From: Azohydromonas australica DSM 1124
Lineage (GTDB): Bacteria; Pseudomonadota; Gammaproteobacteria; Burkholderiales; Burkholderiaceae_C
DNA length: 54,886 nucleotides
Assembly (NCBI RefSeq): GCF_000430725.1
Contig: NZ_KE387217.1
Location: 1-54,886, forward strand
Direction of reading: 5' to 3'
Of the stretch, positions 43,057 through 51,286 are shown piece after piece (within the stretch, counting starts at the first letter, position 1; each line of letters begins with the position of its first letter). The notes under the pieces are model-generated. The model saw only the letters and a program-made list of their open reading frames with translations. It was not told where the DNA came from and ran no database searches. The translations under genes and the position numbers were made by a program.

Positions 43057-44094
43057 TCACGAGCGGCTACGGCCCCAGGCCGCCATGCGCTGGTAGGCCG
43101 TGTTGACGGCATTTCCGGCCATGTGCCCCAACGCGTACGGCACGTGGCTGCCCGCGGTGTTGGGCAGGTTGGGCATGGAGCCACCATTGGCGCCGCCTCG
43201 GGCGAGCAAATACGTATTGGCGGCCGACTGCATGACGCTGGTGCCGAGCTGCATCGGGGCGCCACCGGTCATTGCGGCTGACCACGCCGGCGCATTGAGC
43301 AGCACAAATGCCAATCCAACCATGATCACGCAGTAGGAGCCGGCCAACTTGATAAGGTTGTCGGCCTCTATCCCATCGGTTACGCCCTCAGCTATGTGCC
43401 CGCTGATGTACATCGAGAATCCCAGCGCAAAAAACACCATCCACAAGAGCACAACCGTCGAAAGCAGCATGTGCAGCCAGCCTTTGAAAAATCCTGACGT
43501 TTCTTTGTGCAAAAGAGTGAGGACGAACAGAGGGCCGATTGCGAGCACGAACGTGCGATGAATTTTTGCCACCATGCAGACGTACAGCGCAATACACTCC
43601 AGCGCCAAGTTGCCAACGGCAATCAATGCCATGGCCAGCAAGTAAATTGGCAGCGAAAGGGTGAGTGCATTGGCCTTGGAAATCTTGACCAATAAGCCCC
43701 AGGCTTGGGCATCGAAGTCCTGCAACACGGTCCATACCGATGGATTGGTACCACCTCCGCCATCTAAAGGTGTGTCTCCCGGTGCAAAGAGCGCGGTGAA
43801 GCCGTTGGCCATTGCGTCTGTACCGGTGACAGCGACTCCTGCAAACAGAGCTGCGTTGCACGCGAACACTAGAACCCACACCTTCTTGAATGCCTGTGAA
43901 GTCAGCGTACCCACAGGGTTTGCAACGAGGCCGCTTGCCGTTGCGCTTCCCGTAAGGGCTAACCACAAGGCCATGCCTGCCGCTGAAATGCCGGTCAACC
44001 AAGCTGCCAGTTTGGATGTAATGTTCGTGAGGTAGCCCAAAGCCAAATGGTCAACAGCATTGCCAACCCACATGAATACTGGTACGTCACCCAT
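43057..44094 (-). CDS. virB6: VirB6 inner-membrane channel protein
   Basis: The 345-residue polytopic protein starts at ATG 44094. Seven or more membrane segments are visible (about 28-50, 65-85, 150-175, 185-205, 215-240, 260-280), with the TrbL/VirB6 region KANALTLSLPIYLLAMALIA. It forms part of the inner-membrane pore. This gene is somewhat lower in GC than the neighbouring virB genes. Confidence 0.9.
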   Translation of the reverse strand: MGDVPVFMWVGNAVDHLALGYLTNITSKLAAWLTGISAAGMALWLALTGSATASGLVANPVGTLTSQAFKKVWVLVFACNAALFAGVAVTGTDAMANGFTALFAPGDTPLDGGGGTNPSVWTVLQDFDAQAWGLLVKISKANALTLSLPIYLLAMALIAVGNLALECIALYVCMVAKIHRTFVLAIGPLFVLTLLHKETSGFFKGWLHMLLSTVVLLWMVFFALGFSMYISGHIAEGVTDGIEADNLIKLAGSYCVIMVGLAFVLLNAPAWSAAMTGGAPMQLGTSVMQSAANTYLLARGGANGGSMPNLPNTAGSHVPYALGHMAGNAVNTAYQRMAAWGRSRS

Positions 44095-44099
44095 AGCCT

Positions 44100-44441
44100 T
44101 TACTCCTGCACCCGGGTGTTAGGAAGGTCACGAATCCCCACGCATTTATCTAAGCTCACCGCATCCGGGCATTTGAGCCAGCGGCTTCCTTCGAGCCGCA
44201 CAAATGCACGTGGACGCCGATCCTGGCCGCGCACGTACGGGCGGCATGTTGAGTCGATATAAGGCCGTCGGCACTCCACCATCCCGCGATCTGTACGAAT
44301 CACATACGCAGTCCACCGAGTACCATTACCCCAAGGGTTCGGCAGCGGCTCGGCAGGAATTTCTGGTTTCGGAGGCAATGGAACTCCAGCCTGGGCCAGA
44401 GCACAGGTGAGCGCCGCCATCACGGCAATAGCCCTTTTCAT
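44100..44441 (-). CDS. Small exported Cys-containing protein (VirB7 position)
   Basis: The 113-residue protein starts at ATG 44441. It has a signal peptide (MKRAIAVMAALTCALAQAG), and the mature part contains four Cys residues (VECRRPYIDSTCRPYVRG, LKCPDAVSLDKCVGIRD). There is no lipobox, so it does not look like a typical VirB7 lipoprotein, although it sits in the gap between virB4 and virB6. It is possibly an entry-exclusion or stabilising factor; the function is unknown. Confidence 0.65.
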   Translation of the reverse strand: MKRAIAVMAALTCALAQAGVPLPPKPEIPAEPLPNPWGNGTRWTAYVIRTDRGMVECRRPYIDSTCRPYVRGQDRRPRAFVRLEGSRWLKCPDAVSLDKCVGIRDLPNTRVQE

Positions 44442-44454
44442 TGCGCACCTCCAA

Positions 44455-46941
44455 TCAACGTGCGCCCGTTTGGCGCGCCTTCAGATCCCGCACGGCCTGG
44501 CCCAGCAGCGGCATCCAGTCTTTCGGGTTGTCACCCACACGGTCGCGAATCTCGTCCAGCAGCTCGACGTGCTCGGGCTCACCGGACAGAATGACGATGG
44601 GGTCCACCCCGTCGATGGGCTCAATGCCCGTCAGGTCGTGCTCCAGCACGATGGACGGGCCCACGGCGGGCTGGCGCAGAAGGAACCGGTAAACGCCCCC
44701 CTCGCGCAGCGTGCGGATGATGTCCACGTCCTCGGCCGAGTAGCCCATGCGGCCATAAACATCAAAGGTTGACTGCTCGTCGGCCAGGGCAATGAAGGTC
44801 GCGGCTTGGTTCACCATCGTCTGGCCGGCGCGCGAGTTCATGAACGCCGTCGGCTGCTGTGTCACGTTGATGCACAAGCCGTGCAGCTTGCGCACGGTGA
44901 GCTGAAACTTCTCGAACATGGCCGCCAAGCGCTCGTTGTCCAGCGGTTTCCAGGCTTCTTCGCACGCAACGATGATTCGGCGCCCGTCGATCATCTCCGT
45001 GGAGTAGTCGGTCAGCGCAGCGACGAGTGGGCCGCAGATGCGCTTGCTGTTCAGAAACTCCGTAAAGTCGAACGCAATGCGGTCCGCGTCGCTGGCATCC
45101 GGCAGGCGATCCTCTCCGTCAAGGACCCAGCCCAGTTCTTCACCGCGGCACCACGGTGCCAACCGCTCGTGCAGGCTCGAACCTTCACCGTCCGGTCCCT
45201 TGGCCAGCAGCATCTGGCGCACTGCGCTGAGGCCGCGCTTTTGCCAAGGCAGTGTCGCAACCGCCTTGACTGCCGTGGCGATCTGGCGATACTCCGCGTC
45301 GGTCAGCTTCGCGTCTGATTGCGCAACCAGGCACTCCTGGACGATGGCAGCCCAGCGCAGCAGGTGGCGGGGGCGGATAGCCTTGTTGCGGGGCCGTTGG
45401 AATGGATTGATGCCCGTGGCTTCACCAACGCGGATTCTGCGGTAGTCGAATCCGCTGGCCCGCGCGAAGATTTCGTTGCTGCGGTCCATATCCCATAACA
45501 GGATGCGCGGCCGCGGGTCGTAGCGCTCGGACTGCGCATTGATCAGGTTCAGCAGCAGCGACTTGCCGCCGCCGGTCATGCCTGTCATGCAAATGCTGCC
45601 GGCCACTGGCCGGCCTGCTACGTTGCGCCTGGGATGCGAGGCGTGCGGGCTCCACGGATATTTGCGGTTGCTCGTAGTGCGGTTCTGTATCCAGGCCTCG
45701 CCCCAGGCGTGTCCCCAGCGCTTGCCGTGCAGCGTGTCGTGGTCAGGCGCGAGCGCGGCCACCGCGCGTGATGAGAGCTCGGCAATGCGCGGTCGCTTGT
45801 TGAAATTGCCTGGTACCTGGAAGTACCACGCGTTGTCGGCCAGCAGATCAACGCGGGCGAGCTGGATGCCGCTGGTCTGCATCACCGCCGCGGCGATGCG
45901 GCTGGCATTGGCTTCTGCCTCTTCAAGCGTCGCGCCGAAGACAGAGAGCACATAGCCGTAGTGGCCCATGTTGATGATGCCGTCCTGCACGGCCTCCATG
46001 GCCTGCAGCAGCGCGCGGCCCTGCTCGACGCTCACATCTTCCGTCGCCTTGAGGTAGTTTTGCTGCTTCTGCAGTGCTTCGATGCTGTCGCGGCGCAGCA
46101 TCGGCCACCAGACCTGCGTTTGCAGCAACTCGACGCGCTCGAACATCAAGGCGCTCAGGATGCCGGGGAACGCATCCTTGTATTCGTTGATGCCGAGCAT
46201 CACCGCCCAGCGCTTGCCAAGCGGCCCCGAAATCTCGACAGCGCCCTCCTTGAAGGATGTGCGGGCCGCTCCAGACAGCGCGAGAAACAGCGGCCCGGCG
46301 TCGGCACGAACACGCAGGCGCAAGCCGGTGGCAAAGTACGCCAGGGTTTCTGCGAAGTGAGAATAGCGCCGACCCTTGCGCTCATACTCACCGAGCACAG
46401 CGGGCCGGAACTGGCGCAGCGAGCGCTCGAGCACCAGGCCGTGTTCGTCGAGCTCGCGCATCCCCTGTGCGTCGTCTTGCCCGACCTGCTCCAGCGTGCG
46501 CGGGTCGCCCAGCCCGTCGAGCACACGCTGCGGGATGTACTCCAGGACAGTGATGAGGCAGGTTTCCAGGTACGGCTTCGTCTGGTCCAGCCGGGCCAGC
46601 GTCCTTTCGAGCTTGGCCCCGAACGAGTCACCTGGGAGCGGGGTGAGCCGTCCGGAGGTGTACCGCTGATCGAGGTAGCGGCTCACGCGCCAGTGGCCAC
46701 CAGGCAGGCTGGACAGGAACGAGCAGATGGCTTCGTGATACTCGGCAATCTTGTCAGGGCTGGCCGATTCCCAGCAAACGCCTTCCAGCCGCCAGGCCCG
46801 CAGGTACGTGCCCCGGCGGGTCTTGACGGTGTCGGCCCTCAGGATGTGCCCCAAAGGCAGCATGCGAGCCGCGGCAACGGACGCCGGCGGCACGAACCGT
46901 GTGAGCCACGGCGCCATCCATGGGAACTTGAACCACATCAA
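44455..46941 (-). CDS. virB4: VirB4 ATPase
   Basis: The 828-residue protein starts at ATG 46941. The N-terminal CagE/VirB4 domain (about 90-380) is followed by the P-loop in CMTGMTGGGKSLLLNL (about 455) and RPRILLWDMDRSNEIF. Walker B lies in the ...DGRRIIVACEEAWKPLDNERL segment, with the later ...VTQQPTAFMNS motif typical of VirB4. It is the largest ATPase of the system and is required for pilus biogenesis. It is read in the same direction as, and follows, virB3. Confidence 0.94.
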   Translation of the reverse strand: MMWFKFPWMAPWLTRFVPPASVAAARMLPLGHILRADTVKTRRGTYLRAWRLEGVCWESASPDKIAEYHEAICSFLSSLPGGHWRVSRYLDQRYTSGRLTPLPGDSFGAKLERTLARLDQTKPYLETCLITVLEYIPQRVLDGLGDPRTLEQVGQDDAQGMRELDEHGLVLERSLRQFRPAVLGEYERKGRRYSHFAETLAYFATGLRLRVRADAGPLFLALSGAARTSFKEGAVEISGPLGKRWAVMLGINEYKDAFPGILSALMFERVELLQTQVWWPMLRRDSIEALQKQQNYLKATEDVSVEQGRALLQAMEAVQDGIINMGHYGYVLSVFGATLEEAEANASRIAAAVMQTSGIQLARVDLLADNAWYFQVPGNFNKRPRIAELSSRAVAALAPDHDTLHGKRWGHAWGEAWIQNRTTSNRKYPWSPHASHPRRNVAGRPVAGSICMTGMTGGGKSLLLNLINAQSERYDPRPRILLWDMDRSNEIFARASGFDYRRIRVGEATGINPFQRPRNKAIRPRHLLRWAAIVQECLVAQSDAKLTDAEYRQIATAVKAVATLPWQKRGLSAVRQMLLAKGPDGEGSSLHERLAPWCRGEELGWVLDGEDRLPDASDADRIAFDFTEFLNSKRICGPLVAALTDYSTEMIDGRRIIVACEEAWKPLDNERLAAMFEKFQLTVRKLHGLCINVTQQPTAFMNSRAGQTMVNQAATFIALADEQSTFDVYGRMGYSAEDVDIIRTLREGGVYRFLLRQPAVGPSIVLEHDLTGIEPIDGVDPIVILSGEPEHVELLDEIRDRVGDNPKDWMPLLGQAVRDLKARQTGAR

Positions 46942-47042
46942 TCATCTCCCCGCTGCGATCGCGGCCCGGGCGTGCTGGCTTGTCGCACATCTGCTGAGCC
47001 AACAGGGCTACCTGTGCAAAGGCGCCGGTAACGCCCGCCATC

Positions 47043-47093
47043 GCGCCCGAAAATCCCGTTGCCTCGGTCCACGTCCCACAGGAGAATGCGCGG
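47043..47093 (-). pseudogene. virB4-like relic between virB3 and virB4
   Basis: A minus-strand frame encodes PRILLWDVDRGNGIFGR, which agrees at 13 of 17 positions with PRILLWDMDRSNEIFAR of the VirB4 P-loop neighbourhood. It has no start or P-loop and looks like a remnant of another virB4 copy or of an earlier rearrangement. Confidence 0.55.
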
Positions 47094-47130
47094 CGTCTGA
47101 CCTAGGCCGCCGGACCGAGAGGCGGGCGGA

Positions 47131-47466
47131 TCAATTGATGTAGTCATCAGACTGGCCAGCGTTGACGAGGGATCCATAGCTTCGGCATTTGAAGATCCGC
47201 GAGCTGCGCAGATGCACCCACCGCAACCAGAAGGCGGTGAGCAGCTGGTCGATGCGTTGATCATCTTTGTGGGTGGCAAGGCGCATCCATCCCAGCAACG
47301 CCGCTCCCACCAGGATGGCGAAGAACGCAATCCAGCCGTTGTGCAGCAGGAGCGCGCCCCACATGCCCACCTGAATGGCAGCAAAGATGGTCCAGAAGCC
47401 CGCCTTGAGTGGAACACCGAACTTCAGAGCTGGCCTCGTAGCGGCCTTGTAAATAGGCTCCAGCAT
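47131..47466 (-). CDS. virB3: VirB3 inner-membrane protein
   Basis: The 111-residue protein starts at ATG 47466 (MLEPIYKAATRPALKFGVPL, the VirB3 signature). It has two membrane helices (about 25-45 and 48-62). A basic tail (THKDDQRIDQLLTAFWLRW) follows. It works with VirB4 in pilus assembly. The C-terminus ends about 190 bases before virB4, where the relic lies. Confidence 0.9.
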   Translation of the reverse strand: MLEPIYKAATRPALKFGVPLKAGFWTIFAAIQVGMWGALLLHNGWIAFFAILVGAALLGWMRLATHKDDQRIDQLLTAFWLRWVHLRSSRIFKCRSYGSLVNAGQSDDYIN

Positions 47467-47481
47467 GGTGCTGCGCCGGGC

Positions 47482-47790
47482 TCAAGCCGCGATGAACAAG
47501 CCGGCGGCAACCATGATCGCGCCGCCCACGGCCGCCGGCACGCCCTCGGTCCAGTGCGCACGTCCTGCGGCAAACTTGCCCCCGAAGATGCCGAAGCAGA
47601 TCGTGACGAAGGCGCCGGCACATGCAATGACATAGCCAGCGATCTGCGCCAGCAAGTTTTTCGGCTCGTCCGGCAGCGTGATGCCCTGGGCACAGGCCAG
47701 TGCTGGCGCACCCATCAGGACGGCGAGCTGCACCCATGTGATGACTTGCCGCAGGGACACGCTTCCGGTTTTATCCGCAACTTTCATCAT
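47482..47790 (-). CDS. virB2: VirB2 major pilin
   Basis: ATG 47787 or 47790 starts a 101-102-residue pre-pilin: a signal segment near residues 18-35 ending in LACAQ, then two long hydrophobic helices (IAGYVIACAGAFVTICFGIF, GAIMVAAGLFIAA) separated by a basic loop. This is the TrbC/VirB2 architecture. It overlaps virB1 by 1-4 bases and precedes virB3. Confidence 0.9.
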   Translation of the reverse strand: MMKVADKTGSVSLRQVITWVQLAVLMGAPALACAQGITLPDEPKNLLAQIAGYVIACAGAFVTICFGIFGGKFAAGRAHWTEGVPAAVGGAIMVAAGLFIAA

Positions 47791-48263
47791 TCACTCCTTG
47801 GGGAGGTTGAAGACCGAATGGCTGCGGCAGCCCGCAAAACGCGAGTGACATAGCCATTGTGAAAACCGCCAGTGAAACTGCCGGTGTTGAAACACGAGAG
47901 GGCTTCCTTGAGCGCCATCTGAGGATCCCTTGACGGTGCGCGCTTGAAGCAGTCCACCAGGACCGCCTGGGCTGCACGCAGATTGGTGCAGCGGTCAAAT
48001 ACGTTGTCCGCATCAAGACCCAACCAGGACCAGTTCAACGAGTTGATCTGGCCGTGGCCGGCATCGATGCTGTAGCCGAGGCGCACGAGTTGACGAGCCG
48101 TGACGGCAGCCTCGGCTTGGCTGCGTGGTTGTCGCACGAGCTGGTAGCCCTCGTTGATGTTGATCGCCCAGGGGTGCCCGCCGGACTCGACGTGCACGAT
48201 GGCTCGCATGGTCAACGAGTCAACATCCGGCGCGCAGCGCTCGATGTGTGCAAGCAGATCCAT
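47787..48263 (-). CDS. virB1: VirB1 lytic transglycosylase
   Basis: The 158-residue protein starts at ATG 48263. The SLT fold has the catalytic Glu in RAIVHVESGGHPWAININ, then YSIDAGHGQINSLNW and the later ...CFNTGSFTGGFHNGYVTR. It locally opens peptidoglycan for assembly of the transfer channel. No signal peptide is obvious, which is not unusual for VirB1 homologues. Confidence 0.92.
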   Translation of the reverse strand: MDLLAHIERCAPDVDSLTMRAIVHVESGGHPWAININEGYQLVRQPRSQAEAAVTARQLVRLGYSIDAGHGQINSLNWSWLGLDADNVFDRCTNLRAAQAVLVDCFKRAPSRDPQMALKEALSCFNTGSFTGGFHNGYVTRVLRAAAAIRSSTSPRSE

Positions 48264-48281
48264 GGAAGCCCCGACGGGTTG

Positions 48282-48785
48282 CTACTGATCGCTGCCGGAA
48301 GGAACGGTGCCCGGCAGCGGCTGTGTCGCCTGCCAGGCGAAGTAGTCCGAGTCGTAGCGGGGATCCATGAACGGTCCGTACTGCAGCCGTGCCGCGGCGC
48401 TGTACCAGGTGCTGGTGGTTTCGCCGTCGGGGAACCACCACACCCGCACGTATGGGACGCCGGCCTGGATGACGTTGACCACGCCTGCGGCATTGCAGCC
48501 CACTGCTGTGCGGTTGCCGTAGAGGTCGTATTGCCAGACCGTGTACTGCGGCGGGCAGTCCGTGGCGGATGCCCAGCTGTGATACGTGGTGTTGTTGCCG
48601 TCGGTGGCCTGATCGCAGTGTGGGATGCCGTGGCGCAACGCTCGGCGCACATCAGGCACGCATTCGGGGATCGAACGCCACGGCCCCGCCAAGCAGAGGA
48701 TGACTTTGCATCCATCTGCTGCTGCGGCTGGAAGCACGATGACCCCAACTGCAGCTGCGGCAATCCACTTGAGGGATAGCGCCAT
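48282..48785 (-). CDS. TrbM/KikA-like exported protein, first gene of the transfer operon
   Basis: The 167-residue protein starts at ATG 48785 behind GGAG. A signal peptide (MALSLKWIAAAAVGVIVLPA, AAADG) is followed by a Cys-rich start (CKVILCLAGPWRSIPECVPD) that fits TrbM/KikA proteins of conjugation systems. The rest is Trp/Tyr-rich. It is the promoter-proximal gene, about 100 bases from the predicted start of transcription. Confidence 0.75.
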   Translation of the reverse strand: MALSLKWIAAAAVGVIVLPAAAADGCKVILCLAGPWRSIPECVPDVRRALRHGIPHCDQATDGNNTTYHSWASATDCPPQYTVWQYDLYGNRTAVGCNAAGVVNVIQAGVPYVRVWWFPDGETTSTWYSAAARLQYGPFMDPRYDSDYFAWQATQPLPGTVPSGSDQ

Positions 48786-48816
48786 TGCCAGCTCCTACAA
48801 CAAGCTGTCTTTACGC

Positions 48817-48909
48817 GTGAGCACTGTCCCTGAAAGTCAGGAAACAGGCCCTATTTCCCTCGGAACTTCTTTGCGAGAAATATTAGTGCCAGTGCTCACC
48901 GACAGGCAA
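48817..48909 (-). promoter_or_regulatory. Promoter of the transfer operon with inverted operator-like repeats
   Basis: On the minus strand TTGCCT (48904-48909) and TAATAT (48880-48885) are separated by 18 bases, a plausible sigma-70 promoter. GTGAGCACTG occurs in the -35/-10 spacer (48890-48899, minus sense) and again, inverted, at 48817-48826, about 63 bases away. A further 5-3-5 palindrome CCTGA-AAG-TCAGG lies at 48829-48841. The HTH-type gene on the other side of the gap is a candidate binder. Confidence 0.55.
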
Positions 48910-49103
48910 GACGCCCACATACAGCCTGTGTGACGAAATGTTCTGACAGCAAAAAAGCGGACAGCATGCTCAGTGGGGCCACTACCATTCGCACCACTTC
49001 GCTCTGCAGGCTGCCGCCCAGGGAGCGCAGGGCGAATCGTCCCGAAGCAAGAGGAGCCGTCTTCAATGCACAGTACAAGCACCCGGTAACAGTTGCGCCA
49101 TCA

Positions 49104-49589
49104 ATGATTACAAAAAAGAAGGAACAGCCTCTTGCTGTTGCAGAATCAACGGAATCTTGGGCGCGCTGCGTCCGCGAGCTGATGCAGCGCCACGACGTCA
49201 GCAGCCGCAAGTTCGGCCGTGTCGTCGGCGAGATCCTTGGCATGGAATACATGGCTGGCTATCGCCGGGCATGGGGCAAGCATCCTTGGCGACTGGACGA
49301 GATCGAAAAGATCGCCAGTCACTTCGGAGAGACGGCAGCGCAAGTGCTGGAGCCATTGCTGGCACAGCCGGCGGAGCCGGCGGTGCTGATGGTCGGCAAC
49401 TTGAAAGTGAAGTGCACTGCCGTGCTGGGGAAGCAGCTGGTCCCGCCGTTCACGGATCGACTGGTGGCCATTGGAGGATTGGACACCTGGCTGATCCTGC
49501 CCGGCACTGACATTGCTCTGCCGGCTCGGGAAGTGCGCAAGATTGTTTTCAGCTCTTCTACTCCTGTCTGCGAGCCAACGTCAACGTAG
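49104..49589 (+). CDS. Probable DNA-binding regulator (BetR/HTH-like), divergent from the transfer operon
   Basis: ATG 49104 gives 161 residues; an open extension to ATG 48930 (219 residues) is less protein-like. Residues 15-90 are helical with an HTH-like layout (WARCVRELMQRHDVSSRKFG, VVGEILGMEYMAGYRRAWGK, RLDEIEKIASHFGETAAQV), resembling BetR-type helix-turn-helix domains. The rest is a beta-rich C-terminal domain (AVLMVGNLKVKCTAVLGKQL). Position and orientation suggest control of the transfer operon. No Shine-Dalgarno sequence is obvious at either start. Confidence 0.6.
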   Translation: MITKKKEQPLAVAESTESWARCVRELMQRHDVSSRKFGRVVGEILGMEYMAGYRRAWGKHPWRLDEIEKIASHFGETAAQVLEPLLAQPAEPAVLMVGNLKVKCTAVLGKQLVPPFTDRLVAIGGLDTWLILPGTDIALPAREVRKIVFSSSTPVCEPTST

Positions 49590-49940
49590 GAGCCCCTGGA
49601 CGACAAAAACCGTTAGGTATAGACGCACGCTTCGGCCGAAAGCAGGCGTGCAGACGGCAGCCAGCTGTTGAGCAATTGTCGTCTCCTGGCGGAAAAAGCT
49701 GGCGATGTTGTGCCGTCTGATGCCAAAGACCGCGGATCTTGGCTCGTCCATCAGCGCTGTGCCTTTCTCGCCATGCCATGGTTTCGGCCTTGGTAAGACT
49801 ATCCCGTATTGCCTTGCCTGGCGGACTTCGTCCGCTGCGCCTTGTCCGCCAAAGCGCAGCGGTGGATAGGGCACTTGCACGATTGAGGCAGTCGCAGGCC
49901 TGAAGACCTTGAGGGCACAAGCCGGTCAATGGAGACAACT
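49590..49940. other. No recognisable gene
   Basis: Overlapping shadow frames only; lies between the regulator gene and a degenerate relic. Confidence 0.4.
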
Positions 49941-50120
49941 TGGAAAGCTTGACCAGCCACGCGCGCTGGGTCTTCGCCAACTAGGTGCCCATCCTCCCTT
50001 GGTCCAAGATTGCGAGCATGCTGCGCTCCGGTGACCGGCGCAGTGCGACGACAGCGCCGACTCGCTGAAGTACGGGCCGCTGGCGCTCTTGCCGCGCACG
50101 CTGCTGTTCCGGCTCCTGCC
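49941..50120 (+). pseudogene. Degenerate copy of the ARWVFSNQTPI family
   Basis: The frame reads SLTSHARWVFAN, a stop, VPILPWSKIASMLRSGDRR, and then continues in a shifted frame as ADSLKYGPLALLPRTLLFRL with LPRWQ. The order matches the ORF at 26598-26921 (ARWVFSNQTPIHPRSEI ... MLRASDRQ ... DSLK). The in-frame stop and the frameshift show it is not functional. Confidence 0.55.
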
Positions 50121-50344
50121 TCGATGGCAGCGACGACCGCGACGGCACAGGCCGCGCGGATGGGCCAGGGACTCGCCAGAAGTCCTCAGGCGCGCAAATC
50201 AATGGCGAGGTAAACGATCGTCCGGCACGAGTCCTGACGCTGCTGTGCCGCTGGATTTTCGCAAGTACCGCACGCGCGAGACCTGCTGCAGCCTGCAACA
50301 CCTGCTGCCTGGCTCACGGCGGCAGGTGCTGATGGCTACGCTGG

Positions 50345-50529
50345 AGCGCCACGCATCGCAGCCAGCATCTCGTTCACCAGCCGTAGCCGGGCAGCATGCT
50401 GGCTATGCGCTCGGCCAGCGCAGCTTCAGCGATCCCTTTTTGGCGCTGGTCCTCGACCATCCGTTTCAGCAGCACCATCCGGAATTCCAGCACGTCCAGC
50501 TCTACACGCAGTTCGTCCGCTTGTTCCAT
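50345..50529 (-). pseudogene. Small coiled-coil family protein, frameshifted (paralogue 1)
   Basis: From ATG 50529: MEQADELRVELDVLEFRMVL, then MVEDQRQKGIAEAALAERIA, MLPGYGW and a stop at 50374. In the next frame the sequence goes on as RLRLVNEMLAAMRGA, which is the missing C-terminus of the family seen at 51538 and 52000. A one-base shift at the LP codons explains both. Confidence 0.65.
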
Positions 50530-50784
50530 GCGGGGACTCTGGCAACGGTGAAGTCCGCTGCTCTCCAGGACAATCGGAAAAGCTACCCAGGCTGGCCACG
50601 GCCCCACCGGGGAATCCCTCCCAGCTGGCGCCGGTGGCCTCTACGGGTTGCCAGGATGCGCATACAGCAGTTCGGGCGAGCCATCTTCAGGCAGGAGGGA
50701 ACCGAAAACACTTCCTGAGCGCGTTTACGGAACGGCAGGTGGATGCTTGTGCAGCGCCCGAGCCAGTGAGCATTGGAGACGCGC

Positions 50785-51006
50785 ATGCACCCTCTCGAGA
50801 GAACGCCGCTAGAGCAGGCATGGCTCCGCCTCATCGACGGCGAGGTGCAGGTGACGGCGCAGGCTATCCAGCTCGGCGAGTCGATCTCCTTGCGCAAGGA
50901 CACGACCGAGGTAGAAGCCGTGCTTGCCGACTTCGAAAGCAGGTTGCGTCTGCTGCGCAAGACGCTGACGTTGGAGCAGGCAAGAGCGGCACGCCGCCGG
51001 ACGTAG
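50785..51006 (+). CDS. Small helical protein (73 aa)
   Basis: ATG 50785 is preceded by GGAGAC. Residues read PLERTPLEQAWLRLIDGEVQ, TAQAIQLGESISLRKDTTEV and FESRLRLLRKTLTLEQARAA, a helical charged protein with a likely coiled-coil C-terminus. It is followed, in the same frame after a TAG, by the Cys-rich open frame at 51010-51231. No family is recognised. Confidence 0.6.
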   Translation: MHPLERTPLEQAWLRLIDGEVQVTAQAIQLGESISLRKDTTEVEAVLADFESRLRLLRKTLTLEQARAARRRT

Positions 51007-51009
51007 CCG

Positions 51010-51231
51010 CGGCTACCGGTTCACGATCGGCAGTCCAGCCAACACTTCACCGCCCAGGTCGAGGCGCACTCGGGCTGGCACTGCCTCCACTGCGACAGGC
51101 CGCCGCCTGACAACGACACCAACGGCCTCTGCCAGCACCTGCGTGTGTCGCCCGTGGTGGGGCAGCCCGAGAACAGCTGCGCCTTCTGGGAGCACAAGTC
51201 GGACACTGACGACAAGCGGCTCCAGCCCTGA
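51010..51231 (+). pseudogene. Cys-rich open frame without a start, in frame after a stop
   Basis: After TAG 51004-51006 the same frame stays open to TGA 51231: HDRQSSQHFTAQVEAHSGWH, CLHCDRPPPDNDTNGLCQHL and QPENSCAFWEHKSD. Four Cys and several His suggest a zinc-knuckle-like end of a protein. There is no ATG or plausible alternative start early in the frame. It is probably the remains of a gene whose 5' end was lost, unless the TAG is read through. Confidence 0.5.
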
Positions 51232-51261
51232 TGGCCGCACTGGTGCTTGGCAATAAAAAAG

Positions 51262-51286
51262 GGCCCCGGTCTGCGGACTCGGGGCC
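51262..51286 (-). terminator. Rho-independent terminator (minus strand)
   Basis: A 7-bp stem GGCCCCG/CGGGGCC with an 11-base loop is followed on the minus strand by CTTTTTTATT, the strongest T-tract of the window. No minus-strand gene that would use it is evident to its right. Confidence 0.7.

Noticed and set aside
45961..47031. 356-codon plus-strand frame
   Set aside because: Antisense to virB4.
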